A stretch of DNA of 64,000 nt from positions 195,622,947 to 195,686,946 of the forward strand of contig NC_135783.1 in NCBI RefSeq assembly GCF_051106095.1, in the 5' to 3' direction. Of this stretch, positions 33,301-43,900 are shown piece by piece (position 1 is the stretch's first letter; each line of letters begins with the position of its first letter). This stretch comes from Pogona vitticeps. Lineage: Eukaryota; Chordata; Lepidosauria; Squamata; Agamidae. Position numbers and translations under genes: made by a program. The notes under the pieces were generated by a model, which did not search any database, had not been told where the DNA came from, and was given only the letters and a program-made list of their open reading frames with translations.

Positions 33301-35116
33301 AACCTATATTGCTTAATGAAGAACGCTGCATTCCAAAAATAAAAATATTGAGTAGAAAAATGAATATACTCAAGGAGGTACCCAGTATGTAGTACAGCGG
33401 CCCCCAACCTTTTTGGGTCCACAGACCGGTTGGGGGGATGGGCTCCGTGCACGGGGGGGAGGGGGCACACCTGCAGCCTGACACGCCCACCATGAGCATG
33501 ACAATCCGTGTGAGCGGGACATGCCCTGCGTGAGTGCGAGACGCCCACTGTGTGGGCGAAGATCCGTCTCTGTGGCCCAGCTCCAGCAAGCCCACAGACC
33601 GATGTAATAGATAGGGTGACAGACTAGGACTCTAGAGCAGTGGTCCCCAACCTTGGGCTTCTAGATGGACAACTCCCAGAAATCCTGGCCAGCAGAGGTG
33701 GTGGTGAAGGCTTCTGGGAGTTGTACTCCAAGAATATCTGGAGGCCCAAGGTTGGGGACCACTGCTCTAGAGCCCAGGGTTCAGATCCCTGCTTGTCCAT
33801 GGAAACTCACTGGGGGAGTGGAACTGGTTAAACCACTCCTTAAATATCTCGCTGATCTTGAAAGCTCTATTAGAGTCACTATAAGCTGGTTCCCACCTGA
33901 TGGCCCAAAATACACACGGAGAGCTCTTTGGAGATACAGTATGTAGCCACCCAGCAGGGTTGTTTATGTACGAGAGGCTAAAACGGTTCTCCGGCTCTCT
34001 TCCCTTCCTGCCACCAGGGGGCTGGAAGTTCTTCTCTCGGCGCCAGCCGGCTGGCTTGTCAGTTACACCAGTGTACTTGTTGAGCAGATCTTAACGCGCT
34101 CCTCTGGCTCAGGACTTCAAAGGAATAAATGCTTCTTCTTTCTTACCCCTAATGATCCCGAGGCCTCCTGCGACGTTTCGGAGCACCTAATTCCATAAGT
34201 GAATGTTATTTCTTCTTTTCACTCTAGTCTGAACGAACAGTTTTGCGAGTCTCCTGGGCGACCGTGCTGACGATGCTCCGCCTATAACCGACCGCCGCCC
34301 CGCCCCCGCCCCGCTCTTTTCGCTGAGCCAACGCCCGGCGTGGTGTCCTGGAGAGGGAGGGAGGGAGCCTCAGCGTGAGCGCGGAGAAAGGTCTCCCTCG
34401 ATTTTTCAGCGCGATGCCTCTCCGTTCCAAAACGAAATAGTCCGGCGCTCCTTCTCGCCCAGCGGGTTCCCGAGGCAGCCTGCGGGCGCCGAAGGGGCCG
34501 GGTCTCCTCCCTGCCGCGGGCGAGGGGAACTGCTCGGGCCCTGGCGCTCCTTGAGCCTCCCAGCCTTTTCCCCTCGGCAGCCGCCCGCCCACCCATCCCC
34601 ACTCCAAACTTTCCCGTTCCGCTTACCGGCCAGCAGTGGGGTCCTCATCTCCACTACACCGAGGGCAGGGCCGCCGAGCGGGCGAGGCTGCGGGGTGCCC
34701 GGGGCGGGCAGGTCGCCCATCAGGAAGCCCGGCAAGAACTGGGCGCCGCCGGCCTTGGGCGAGGTGGGCGAGCCCAGCGCCATCGGCTCCGCGCCTGTTG
34801 CGGGGAGGGGGAGGGAGGGAAGAGAGAGGGGTGGTCGTCAGGAGGAGCGTCTCCTTCCCCGGTACCGAGCTCGCCTCCCCAGAGCCCAACCACCGGCGCC
34901 GCAACCAGGGACCGGCCGACCGCACGGAGGCCCGCCCGGGCGCCTACCAACGGCCGCCGCCAGCGTCCAAGTCCCCTTGCCGGCAGGGCAAGGGGAGAGT
35001 CGGTCGCAGGAGCCCCGGAGGGGAGAAGCGGCGGAGGGCCAGGCCCTGAAAGGGTCCCCGGGCGACTCACCCGCGGAGGCGCCCGGCAGCGGCAACTCCA
35101 GGGGAAAGGCGGCCAT
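24234..35116 (-). CDS. NUP35: Nucleoporin 35 (NUP35/Nup53), nine coding exons
   Basis: NUP35 is a scaffold nucleoporin of the nuclear pore inner ring. It binds NUP93, NUP155 and the pore membrane protein NDC1. Nine exons, all with GT/AG ends, give 328 residues; the human protein as I recall it has 326. Residues 1-72 include LGSPTSPK and [15 protein letters not shown] disordered proline/serine-rich part follows, with PVRSIYDE and [10 protein letters not shown]. The RRM-type Nup53 dimerisation domain covers about 174-248 ([15 protein letters not shown] to GVKPCIDK). The C-terminal amphipathic helix ends ALEYMFGW, the membrane-binding tip. Exons: 35071-35116, 34627-34794, 32542-32669, 29698-29758, 26911-27052, 25923-25992, 25712-25840, 24433-24597 and 24234-24311. 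No break was seen. DUSP19 lies upstream on the same strand, an amniote neighbour. Confidence 0.97.
24433..24597 (-). CDS. NUP35: NUP35 coding exon 8
   Basis: Encodes [18 protein letters not shown] through [18 protein letters not shown]. The donor is GTATTT, weaker than consensus, and the acceptor is TTGTAG. Confidence 0.95.
25712..25840 (-). CDS. NUP35: NUP35 coding exon 7
   Basis: A 43-codon exon beginning [20 protein letters not shown] and ending KPCIDK, virtually identical to human NUP35. This is the most conserved part of the gene. The acceptor is TGTACAG and the donor GTGAGT. Confidence 0.97.
25923..25992 (-). CDS. NUP35: NUP35 coding exon 6
   Basis: A 70-base exon encoding [19 protein letters not shown] and LKHV of the RRM-type Nup53 domain. 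The donor is GTGAGT. Confidence 0.95.
26476..26725 (+). repeat. tRNA-derived SINE with L2-like tail
   Basis: The head TGTGGTGCAATGGTTAAAC and B-box-like GAGTTCAATCACAGG are followed by TTGACTCAGCCTTCCATCC, the phrase typical of a common squamate SINE. The 3' end, TGTAAACCATCCAGAAAGTG with GTGGTATATAAGCAG, matches an L2-like tail. It lies in NUP35 intron 5. Confidence 0.72.
26911..27052 (-). CDS. NUP35: NUP35 coding exon 5
   Basis: Encodes [20 protein letters not shown], then [19 protein letters not shown] and TWVTVFG, leading into the RRM-type domain. The acceptor is TTTGACAG and the donor GTAAGG. Confidence 0.95.
27485..28517 (+). mobile_element. Tigger-like element, left-truncated, palindromic core
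   Basis: The right end, CGTCTAGTGAGGCACCACTG, stops at 28517 next to TA. It matches the right end of 38629-40057, and 27838-28517 is colinear with 39485-40057 apart from the inserted L2 tail. The 27536-27830 stretch instead matches 39125-39425 in reverse complement. No left terminal repeat is found. It sits antisense in NUP35 intron 4, with no coding sequence recognised. Confidence 0.7.
28077..28235 (-). mobile_element. L2 3' end inserted in the Tigger-like element
   Basis: On the minus strand it reads GTAAGCCGCCTAGAGTGGTC, TAGATAGGTGGGATATAAAT and an A-rich tail, which on the plus strand is the (TTTG)n/(TTTA)n run at 28077-28108. It interrupts the palindromic part of the host element. Confidence 0.82.
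28530..28975 (-). repeat. Probable LINE 3' region, antisense
   Basis: The plus strand shows phrases such as GATGCATTTTCAGCAACC and GAGGATTTTCTGGCCTCC, which resemble the untranslated 3' part of squamate L2/CR1-type LINEs read backwards. A similar section lies at 54955-55320. The family could not be fixed by eye. Confidence 0.4.
28984..29215 (+). repeat. CORE-type SINE
   Basis: The tRNA-like head GCTGGGTAGCCCAGTGG and GGGAATTCAATTCCCC (A- and B-box regions) are followed by the MIR-type core phrase GTGTGGCCTTGGGCAAACTG and the tail CACCATAACTCAGAATTGAC. The same family as 12100-12318, here nearly complete. It lies in NUP35 intron 4. Confidence 0.72.
29221..29275 (-). mobile_element. L2 3' end fragment
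   Basis: The plus strand shows (TTTA)n, GTATTTATACCCCGTCTATC and TAGTCA, the reverse complement of the L2 3' end. Only about 55 bases remain. Confidence 0.75.
29698..29758 (-). CDS. NUP35: NUP35 coding exon 4
   Basis: A 61-base exon encoding [20 protein letters not shown], matching the human stretch around ISVMQSPLVG. The acceptor is TTTGCAG and the donor GTAGGA. Confidence 0.88.
30225..30300 (-). mobile_element. CR1 3' end fragment
   Basis: ATGATGGAGTTGGAAGGGGCC and GTCATGGAGTCAAACCCCTG form the reverse complement of the classic CR1 LINE 3' end, in the same orientation as 43990-44545. Confidence 0.65.
31145..32175. mobile_element. Tigger-like DNA transposon with GC-rich core
   Basis: The ends CAGTGGTACCTCGACTTAC and GTTGAGGTACCACTG are inverted, with TA on each side (31143-31144 and 32176-32177). 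Subterminal blocks also repeat inversely (TTCGCAAAATTTTGCTTTGA near the left and TTACGAACACCGTTCC near the right). The middle, 31370-31720, is GC-rich and made of overlapping near-repeats of a GGGAGACCTCCTGGGGGTCC-like unit. No transposase remains; the open frames across the GC-rich middle are shadows. It lies in NUP35 intron 3. Confidence 0.75.
32542..32669 (-). CDS. NUP35: NUP35 coding exon 3
   Basis: Encodes [19 protein letters not shown] then [18 protein letters not shown], colinear with the human protein. The acceptor is CTTAG and the donor GTGAGT. Confidence 0.93.
33395..33605. mobile_element. hAT-like MITE remnant
   Basis: AGCGGCCCCCAACCTTTTTG at the left, followed by ACAGACCGGTTGGGG, matches the common hAT end CAGCGGTCCCCAACC. 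The right end is eroded (CCCACAGACCGATGTAAT). It abuts the next MITE. Confidence 0.55.
33638..33764. mobile_element. Palindromic hAT-like MITE
   Basis: A 127-bp foldback running from CAGTGGTCCCCAACCTTGGG to GGTTGGGGACCACTG, with a perfect 8-bp duplication CTCTAGAG at 33630-33637 and 33765-33772. The same family as 9708-9843. It lies in NUP35 intron 2. Confidence 0.88.
34627..34794 (-). CDS. NUP35: NUP35 coding exon 2
   Basis: The acceptor CAACAG ends at 34795 and the donor GTAAGC follows 34627. It encodes [13 protein letters not shown] through EMRTPLLA, close to the human N-terminal block. An alternative in-frame ATG at 34784-34786 could start a shorter protein, but exon 1 conservation supports the upstream start. 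Confidence 0.93.
35071..35116 (-). CDS. NUP35: NUP35 coding exon 1
   Basis: Starts at ATG 35116 ([14 protein letters not shown]) and ends in a GTGAGT donor read at 35065-35070, one base into a Gly codon. The first four residues match the human start as I recall it. Confidence 0.9.
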
Positions 35117-35225
35117 GCCTCCCACGCGCCGGGCCAGGCAAGGCGGGACACTCGCCGGCTTCCGCCGCCCCTGAGGCACTTTCCCAGAGAGCGGAAGGGC
35201 CCGAATCGCCGCGCTGCCGAGGGAG

Positions 35226-35239
35226 GACGTCACTTCCGG
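35226..35239 (-). promoter_or_regulatory. NUP35: CRE/ETS-like composite site upstream of NUP35
   Basis: GACGTCAC (35226-35233) overlaps ACTTCCGG (35232-35239), a CRE-like site next to an ETS-like site, about 110 bases above the NUP35 ATG. Such paired sites are common at housekeeping start sites. Binding is inferred from sequence only. Confidence 0.5.
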
Positions 35240-35690
35240 GAACAGAGAGCGGAGGGGAGAGCGGCTACGCGGCTGTAATTTATGCTCCTTCCGCCTTGAA
35301 GGGATCGCACAGACCAACGAGCGAAAGAAAGGGGCTGTTCCACCACAGGGCGCTGAGGAGGAAGAGGCCGCGGCGAAGGAGGCGTGCCTTCCGGCAAGCC
35401 CTGTGGGATTGCCCCAATGAAACAGCCGGCAGTGGCTATGAACCAGCAACGCCCCCCTCTTATGGCAGCAGAAGCGGCGGCAGCAGAGAGTGGAGAAGGT
35501 CCCGCTGGCACGGAGGGAGGGGCTGCGCACAGCGAGCGGTGACTAGCGGGGCCCGTCGCACCCCCGCGGCATCCCGGCGTGCCCGCGGGAGGATTTTGCG
35601 AGCGCCCCCTCCCCTCGGGGGCCCATCCCGCTTCCTTCCTGCAACTCGCCAGTTGAAATTCCACAGGTTTAGTGAACGTGGTAGGAATAT

Positions 35691-36734
35691 TTGCCCGCTC
35701 CGTTTTCTCTAGCTCGGTACCTAAAACGTCGTCTGTAGCCGTTGGACACCCCCTCCTTGGGTTCTAACTCAATTTGGGACAGGCAAGAAGGAACTGGCTC
35801 CGTGGAGAGCGGCAGCGAAGGCCATGCCTGGAGGCGACATGCCCGACCTATCCTTGGCTCCCAAGCCTACTTGGCCAGAACCTTGTGAGGGGGGAGGTCT
35901 GCTCCCAGGACTGATCCCCCGACAGAAGTTAAGACGTGCCTGGTGTTCTCTATTCTCTCGATGCTTTTCTTCCTTCTGCATCTGTTCCCTGCCATTACTC
36001 CCTAATAAGATTTCCACACCTCCTTACTCCTCTGCTCTCTCTCAGTACTGTACTTTAAAAGTGACCCATTCTCCTGCTCATGGATTCTCTTTCATTCTTT
36101 CTATCATCTTCTACCGCTTCCTTCTCCTCTTCCTTTGCCCAGCGCGCCTCAGCAACTGTTGCCACTGCCTCCGCCACTCCCCCCTTTTAATCTCCTCCTC
36201 ACCGGCCCAAACGGTCACTTCCAACGGTTTTTCCCTCCCTGAACGTTCCAGAATTCCTATATTCCAATCAGTCTTCGGTGCCCTCAAGTCTGTTAAGGCT
36301 GAGTTTTCTTCAGCCAACCTGTCAGGTTTTGGGGTCGGAGGGGAAGGCACCCCTATGGGTGTCCCTCACCTCCGTAACAAACTTTTCAGGATCCTGTGTT
36401 GAGCAGCATGGCAGGGGCCTGTCTTCCAGAGACACCACCCTAGAAGAAGGTCATGGCAGAAGGCAGAGGCATAGATATAGGAGGCTTGCAAGCCAACAGA
36501 GACCAAACCCCCCCCCCCCCCCCCGTCTTCCTGGGCTGAGAAGGAGCCTGTTTGGGGAGGTCTGGCCAAGGCGGCAGCGGGACGGCTCTCTTGCCCACCA
36601 ACTAGTGTGCCCAGTGAGAGTCCGTGATCTCTCAGGGAGAGGGCATTGTCAGTCCACACCACTCCCACCTGGAATGTGGATCTGTAGAAAAGCTTCTTTG
36701 CCATTACTGGCAAAATCCAAAGAAACAAAAACAA
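35691..36734. other. Intergenic DNA upstream of NUP35
   Basis: No gene recognised. A 192-codon open frame at 35824-36402 on the plus strand has no domain and a biased, low-complexity look. A C run of about 16 bases lies near 36509-36524. A gene divergent from NUP35 was looked for and not found. Confidence 0.5.
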
Positions 36735-36985
36735 AAGGACAAAAACATGTGGTACCTTAAAGTCTAACTTATATTTTAATGTGAGATTTCATGGACACGT
36801 CCACTTCATCAGACATATGGAAACGGAATGAAGTAATAAATGAAATGCCACATGCACAAGTAAAACATTCTAAATATTCATTGTCTGTAGAAGTCTTGGG
36901 TGTGTGGTACATTTCACATGCAGTGATTTATGGCCTGTTTGGTTTAGGTTTCTGTGATAAGCATTCAGTTCCAGGAGACTGAAAA
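36735..36985. repeat. Unclassified dispersed repeat
   Basis: GTGGTACCTTAAAGTCTAAC followed by TTTTAATGTGAGATTTCATGG and CACTTCATCAGACATATGG matches 53790-53975 and, from memory, a repeat abundant in turtles and squamates. The class is unknown to me. Confidence 0.5.
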
Positions 36986-37044
36986 CAGACATCAAGCCTG
37001 AGCAAGGATGAGGGGGACAGAAAAGGGAGGGTAAAGGCTGGAGA

Positions 37045-37315
37045 TTCTGTTTCCATGAAAATAAGACTTAACCTGAAAATAAGCCCTAGTATGATTTTTC
37101 AGGATGCTTGTAATATAAGCCCTACCCCCAAAATAAGCCCCAGTTAAGTAAAAGCCCACCTTCCACCATTGTGCAGCAACTAGAAGATGACATGATTGCA
37201 TTTGAATAAATGTAGATTGTTGTACATGAAAAAAAGTTCCCCTGAAAATAAGCCCTAATGCATTTTTGAAGCAAAAATTAATATAATACCCTCTCTTATT
37301 CTCAGGAGACCATGG
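37045..37315 (-). mobile_element. TcMar-type MITE, family B
   Basis: A ~270-bp element that reads, on this strand, as the reverse of 45297-45567. Shared phrases include AAAATAAGCCCTAGTATGAT and TCAGGATGCTTGTAATATAAG. TA borders its right end (37316-37317). Terminal repeats are imperfect (AAATAAG-type). No coding sequence. Confidence 0.65.
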
Positions 37316-37317
37316 TA

Positions 37318-38626
37318 GGAACTCAGGAGGGGAAAAGAATATATAAAAGTAGTAACTATAAATGTGAAAGAGGATAACAACCTACCTCACAGGACTTCCC
37401 TAAAGTCCCCTGTAAGTAAGAGAATGGCCCTTTTGCTCACAATACTAGAGGTGCCATACTTCAGTTTGCTGCCCCTCTCCTTTTATCTTTCTTCCACTAC
37501 TCCAAGATCATGCAACTTAACTGCATTGTGCCCCATGCTGTGGGTAAAATCCCCACCCACTACAAGCTAGCTGCTGCTCCAACCTGGGTAACTGCCCACT
37601 CCCCAGGGTGACTTGTCCTCTTTTTCCCCAACACTGCTGGCATTTCGTGCTGGCAGTCCCCCTTTTCTGGGTTCAACCAGGATGTCCCATTACAGTCATC
37701 TAGGCACTGTTGGGGTATGTGTGGGGGCATATAAAGCCAATCTCAGAATTTGTCAAGGTGAGGAAAGATCAAGTGTTTACGTTGAAGAGAAGTGGAAAGC
37801 TATTTGTCTATTTAGAAAAAAACAAGCTTTTACTAAGCGGGTATAGTGGCAGAAAGCTTTAGATTGGTGTCAGCAACTATTGAAACTCTTGAGAGTTGCT
37901 GTATGGAGTTCTACCAACCACCGTGTTTAAAATTCTGTGCCCCAAAATAGAAAAGCCACTCAACATTTAACCCTCTGAGTGAATTAAAGCAACTACTTCA
38001 AGATGCAATTATTGCCTCAACATACATTTCATCATCCAGGCCAAGGAATATACAGTGCAGAGAACCCTGAGGATTAAAGGTAGTTGAAATCAGTTTAAGT
38101 ACCACCCAAGCGTCAGTACCACGCATATGAACAGCCTCTAATAACGTACAGAATGTGATCATCCTGGGTGTCAGCATTGCTGTCTTTCTCTTTTTCAGTG
38201 AGGGAATGCCACATGGCAGGAAGGCTTTGTCTTCATAGTTCTCTCTAATAGGGGTGTTTAAGATCTGTTATCTAATCAATCTATACTGGTAAAATTCAAG
38301 AACAAGTGTATACTCATTTCTACCGCACCCAGGGAATTTGTATATCCCCAGTTGGATTCAGGACTTATTTTGAAGAAAGTGCCTCTGCCTGAAATTGGGA
38401 GAGTTGGCCTCCCCTCCTGCACTGTAGTCTCCCATGGGCAGCTGGGTCCCATTATGAAACTTTTTCAGGAGCCAGGAGGGCTGCCAGCAGGAGGTTCAGG
38501 CCAGTCTGCTTCTTTTACCCCAGTTGCATTGGCCTAAATGTAAATCCCACACAGTATCAAGATACAGACAAGTAGAGGAATCATTGTATGTGATATGAAA
38601 ATGGCAGGATGGTGGAGGAAGAAAAC
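37318..38626. other. Intergenic DNA without recognisable genes
   Basis: About 1.3 kb with no exon, RNA gene or assignable repeat. Open frames are short. Confidence 0.5.
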
Positions 38627-38628
38627 TA

Positions 38629-40057
38629 CAGTGGTGCCTCGCAAGACGATTTTAATTCATTCCGTGGAAATTGCCGTCTTGCAAAACCCAGTTCCCCATT
38701 GGAATGCGTTAAAATCTATTTAATGTGTTCCAATTGGGGGGAAAATCACTATCTTGTGAAAATTACAAAACACAGTCCCGCATACCATATTGGGGAAAAA
38801 CAATCCCCTCACCTGCACTGCCTTGTGAAATTCAATGGGTCTCAGATGGCCTTTCCCCTCTTCCTCTCTCTAGCAACAAAGAGGATGAAAGGAGTCAAAG
38901 CAGCCCCCTGGCTCCTGATAATGGTGACTGCTTTTGCCCTGCTCCTTTACCACTGGGAAGAAAAAGAGGAAGAATACAATACATCACTAGGACTTGCTGC
39001 CTTTGCAATAGGTCCTGATGAGAAGAAAGAGAGATGAAAAGGAATCTAGAAAAATCAGGGAAATCACAAGTGCAATCTCTCATTAACACAAATTATGCAG
39101 TTGAGTTCCCCACATTTGGGGAAATCACAGGGATCAGCAGCATACCCAAAGTACAATGGATGAGCTGCCCCCTGGGAAAACCACTCTTATGACATGGTAT
39201 TTCCTCTGCAAAGTCTGAGTTGGAATGGCCCTTGCACCTCATACCCCCTTCTGTCCCCTGACCCCCCAAGGCATGGTGACCCCGTGGCTGCACCTCCCAC
39301 TCAGTACAGGGCTGCACAGCCCCAGTCCTGCCAGAGGCCAAGAGAGCTCCTCAGTGTTTTGGGGTGCCCTGTGGGACCCTCATCAGGGGCTAGGTGTTCC
39401 TCCCACAATCCTCTAGTGCACAAGTATTAGCATATGCTAATACTAATACCTTACCCTAATTGTGGGAGGAACACCTAGCCCCTGTACTGCTGATCCCTGC
39501 AATTTCCCTAAATGTGAGGAACTCAACTGCATAATTTGTGTTAATGGGGGATTACATTTGTGATTTCCCTGTTTTTTTGGTGTTTTTTTTTTTTAACAAT
39601 ATCTTTACCCTTTGGTTCCTGGCTGTTTTCACCATCCTCTACCATTTAAATTTGCAACCATAGCCCCATTGGCAATGCTTTCCAAGATGGTTTTCCCCCC
39701 ATTGAAATATATTAATTACATAAGACCTACTTTTTTATCCCAAAAAATTGGGGGAGAAAGTGTATGTTGCTATTTTTCCAAGAGGCAGACCCTGGAAAGC
39801 CAGCGGCATACACTTTCTCTCCCACTTTTTTGGGATAAGAAAGTAGGTCTTATGTAATTAATCTGTTCCAATGTGGAGGAAAACCATCTTGTGAAAAAGC
39901 GTAAAAAAAAATCATCTTGCGAGGCAAGGACCCAAACATCATCCAGTGAAAATTGCCCATAGGAACAATCATTTTGCGAAGCGCAACACTGCTCAAAAAA
40001 GTCATCATCTAGCAAATTCCTCATTTTGCGAGGCAATCGTCTAGCGAGGCACCACTG
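38629..40057. mobile_element. Tigger-like element with large palindromic core
   Basis: The ends CAGTGGTGCCTCGCAAGACG and CGTCTAGCGAGGCACCACTG are inverted and bordered by TA (38627-38628 and 40058-40059). Inside, 39060-39145 and 39485-39570 form inverted arms (ACACAAATTATGCAGTTGAG and its complement). A second inverted pair lies at about 39715-39775 and 39805-39860 (TAAGACCTACTTTTTTATCC and its near-complement). No transposase is recognised. The palindromes may be a second nested nonautonomous element. Confidence 0.75.
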
Positions 40058-40347
40058 TAGTTTGATTGAGCCCCTAATAAGACATATCTTGGAGAGAGGC
40101 TTGCAAAAGACATGTTACACAGTTTTAAAACTCTCTTGCCCTGTTCAATTTAGGGGTGCTTCAGAAGGAAGGGAAAATATGTGATTCCTTTCTCTTTTTT
40201 CCAATCTCCAGAGCCAGCCACCAACATTACTATAGTAGTGAATTATTTGGGTTTGGGACTAGCAGACAGTTCCAAATGTGGGCCTCTGGTACCGTATAGC
40301 ATGGCCAAGAAACATAAAGCAGGTGGTGTGTTTCTCGCTCAGCTGCA
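40058..40347. other. Intergenic gap between the Tigger-like element and DUSP19
   Basis: About 290 bases without a recognisable feature. Confidence 0.5.
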
Positions 40348-40703
40348 TTTATTTGCCTGCTCTTAGAACTTGATTCCTGCCTGTTTGGAATTACCCTCCA
40401 CACTGCCTCTGACATGTATGGGCTCTAAGCCAGCCTCACTCTGGATCTACACACCCAACACCCTCAGAGCTGCATTCTCCCCAAGGCTTAATTCACACAC
40501 CATATTGGTCTGGTAAAAAAACAAGATGTATTTTTTTGAAGACAATTTACTTTCCTAAGGAAAAGTAGATTTAAAATTATACACTTAAATGTACATTCTA
40601 CATTGACAATTCTAGCAATTCTAAACATCTCCCATTACACTGCAGGCGAAAAAAGTTCAGTTTTTTCTCATAACAATGGAAACAATGTTGAATTTGTCCT
40701 CTT
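40340..40703 (-). other. DUSP19: DUSP19 3' untranslated region (predicted)
   Basis: Follows the TGA stop (40704-40706). The first canonical minus-strand AATAAA is at 40348-40353, so the transcript may end near 40330. An earlier noncanonical site is possible. Confidence 0.45.
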
Positions 40704-40925
40704 TCATCCTTCTGCATCATTAAAGTTTCCATTTTTGTAACTGCACTGATGGTATTTGTGAAGTTGCTCCATAAAACCAGGATTTGGGCAAATAGCAGGC
40801 CTTGCATTTTTCACCAAAGAAAAAGCCCTGGAAAAACTGAGTCCTTCTGAATGCATTAGGAAGCCAATTACGATTGCTGCTGCTCGAGAAACTCCTGCAT
40901 TACAGTGAACAAGCACCACACCATC
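40704..40925 (-). CDS. DUSP19: DUSP19 coding exon 4 and stop
   Basis: Begins [20 protein letters not shown] after an acceptor GGAG at 40926-40929 with a modest pyrimidine tract, and ends FNDAEG then TGA. It holds the active-site P-loop. Confidence 0.95.
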   Translation of the reverse strand, partial: DGVVLVHCNAGVSRAAAIVIGFLMHSEGLSFSRAFSLVKNARPAICPNPGFMEQLHKYHQCSYKNGNFNDAEG

Positions 40926-43900
40926 CTCCAAGAAAGAGAGGAAAAGATCACATTTAGAAAGCCACTATCAAAAATAAATTACTCAATGCAATCTTCTCAT
41001 AGGTAAAGGTAAAGGTTCCCCTTGACAATTTTTGTCCAGTCATGTTCGACTCTGGGCGGCAGTGCTCATCCCCGTTTCCAAGCCATAGAGCCAGCGTTTT
41101 GTCCGAAGACAATCTTCCGTGGTCACATGGCTAGTGCGACTTAGACACGGAACGCTGTTACCTTCCCATCGAGGTGGTCCCTATTTATCTACTTGCATTT
41201 TGCATGCTTTCAAACCGCTAGGTTGGCGGGACCTGGGACACACGATGGGCACTCACTCCGTCGCGTGGATTCGATCTTACGACTGCTGGTCTTCTGACCC
41301 TGTAGCACAGGCTTCTGTGTTTTAGCTCACAGCGCCACCACGTCCCTCGTCTTCTCATACATGTGTATATTAACTATAACCAAGTAACACTTGGAAAAAT
41401 CATTTGAAATAGCCTCTCCAAATGTAAAATTGCAGTGTACTGCACATTATTTCTCCTTCTCTCTCCTGTATTCACCCTGAACCCAAATCCTTGTAGACTG
41501 CATGCATTCATCTCTGCCTGAGGTGTCCAGTGGGTCATTCCCACTGGACAGTACTGTTAATTTGATCAGGTTTGATCAGCACTTTAGAGAAGACAGTTGC
41601 AGTGAAGTCTGGATTGAGTCCTCCCAGTTAAGCGTTTGTTAGTCTTCCCTCAAATCCATGCTTGACCAAGAGGAGCCAGTGGTCTACTTCTGCTATCCCC
41701 CGATTTACCTGCCACAATCGGTGACTCCACCATCTTCCTGGAACCACCACCACCAGGACAGAAGGATACAGTGGGTGCAATAGTTCTATATGCATGGGAA
41801 AGCCCCCCCCCCCGCAAAAAACAGTAATGCAAAGTACTTTTGAGTACTTTGAGATCTAAATGCCTTCCAGTCTGTGCTTTGGCTCAAGAACTATGGATCT
41901 GTATTAAAATGTAACCCAAACACCAAATCATTCTAAGTAAATGTTTTGATCATTTCTGCATTAGCTATTTTAGGCTGCAAGGACAATCCTAACAGCAAAA
42001 TAAGCCTACACTGAATTAGCAGTTAATTTCTCCTTCTGTTAAAATGTAGCTACTGAATGGCTTATCAAACAACCGGGATGGATTTGATTTAAATCAAATT
42101 GTTTTAAATCATAATTTAAATTTAAAAAAAAACAGATTTTCTATTTAAACAAAAATGTTTTAGTTAAATCATGATATACATTTTTAAATCATTGATTTTT
42201 ATCCACTTTGCAAACAACTGAGATCTATGGAAGTTTGTGCCATATTTTTATTTCACTCAAATGCAGACTTTGCAGCTCACCATTGCTTCAAGTCAATGGC
42301 CAAGATCTAATTGGCCTAGGGTAGCCTTCTTAAGATGGCATGTGACATGTAAGTTTTTTATTTATTAAATTAAAACAAAGAAAAGGGTACACTAGAGTTG
42401 CTATATCTCTTTCCACTCTATCCCACTGCACCCCTTGAGAAATAGGAAGCCATTTCCAGTAGCGTTCAAAGGGGGGGCAGGACAACAGTCACACACCATT
42501 CTCAATGAAGTTATTCTTTTGGGAAATGTCTCTCCCAGAATGGAAATGTTTGCTGTGCATATGGAGGCTCTTTAGGTCCCAGTGAATAACTGCATGCCAA
42601 ACTACTCTAGCTGGGCTTGGTTAAAAATAAAGTGTTATGTGAAAAATGCTGTTCAAGCTTTGGGCCCCAGTGTTCTCTTTCTCAAAATTCATATAAGAAC
42701 AACAGCTGAAAGCGTTCAGTTCTTGATTCAAACCACTTATCTTATTAGATGCATCCAAACTAGGAACAGAGTTTAATTTAAACTATGGCTCATTGGAAAA
42801 CCCAGGGACAAGGAAAACAGATGGCTCTTTTCTTGTTTCAATTAACCAAATGGATGGATGTCTTTGTTAGATGTAGTGACAAAGTGCAGTTGTTTTAATT
42901 CTAAAAGCAGATGTTTTCATCTCTTCCGGGACATGCCAGGAAAAGAGAAGGAAGGATTAGGTATCAAACTGTGGCAGCCTTATTCACATACCACTACTCA
43001 AAATTAAACAAAATTGTGCCTTTTAGGTGTTTTGGACTTCAACTCCTATAAGCCCTAACCAACATAGCCAGTGGTTAAGGATTATGGCTGGATTAGTCTG
43101 AAACACATGGAGAACACTAGATTGTCTGCTCTTTCATTTGCCTCTTACATCTATGCAGTTGTATACAGTACTCTAAATCACATGAATTAGTCTGGAGAAA
43201 GAAAATACTGTACTGCAATCCTGATCTTCCTTATTGAGGGGGTACACCTCAGATCTGGTTCAAATTCATTTCCTGAGGGGGGGGGAGCTTCAACTCTAGG
43301 TTTGCTTATCTTCCTAAGGCAGTTCAAAACCTCATGCTTTATTAATTGGCCCTCCATTGTCTGGTGAGAAATTTTCTTGAAAGGAGAATAAATTATCTGA
43401 CTGTTCAGGCTGTCTAACAAAACCATCTTATATTATGAAGTATTGGAACTGTCAGGAAAAGATGATAAAAGCACTGAGGGGGACGTACTGAAAATTTAAA
43501 CTCCCAGAGCAGAACAGTGGCATTAAGCAGCTGAAGCTAATTTAGAAATGAAGTGGAAACTGTAACTGGAACCCTCCAGGAGGGCATGGAATGAATACTC
43601 GTTTCAGGTAACTTGTAAACAATACACCAAATTCTTTCCTTCTAAAATAACACAAAGCTTGATGGAGCCATATTATCTTTCTTAATTCCAAACTATGTGA
43701 ATAATGGAAATGGTTGGTAGATCTCATGGAATAATCTGGAGCTGGGCTTGAAAGACTGTCAACATGTAGCATCAAATGGGCAGAGTATATGAAACTCATC
43801 AAGCTCTGATTTCCTTATACAAGATATTAGATATGTGGAGGTAACCTAGAATGATTATAAAATAATCATTCTAACTTCCCCCCACATCCATAGGTATACC

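Larger units (their letters stand above)
34240..35690. promoter_or_regulatory. NUP35: CpG island over the NUP35 start
   Basis: About 1.4 kb of GC-rich, CpG-dense DNA covers exons 1 and 2 and the upstream flank, in contrast to the AT-rich surroundings. This is the usual setting of a housekeeping promoter. Long open frames on both strands here come from scarcity of stop codons in GC-rich DNA. Confidence 0.88.

Noticed and set aside
34551-35174. 207-codon and related frames over NUP35 exons 1-2
   Set aside because: Shadow frames in the CpG island. The exons on the minus strand explain the locus.
35824-36402. 192-codon plus-strand frame upstream of NUP35 as a divergent gene
   Set aside because: No domain, biased composition, no splice or conservation cue. 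It starts outside the core of the CpG island.
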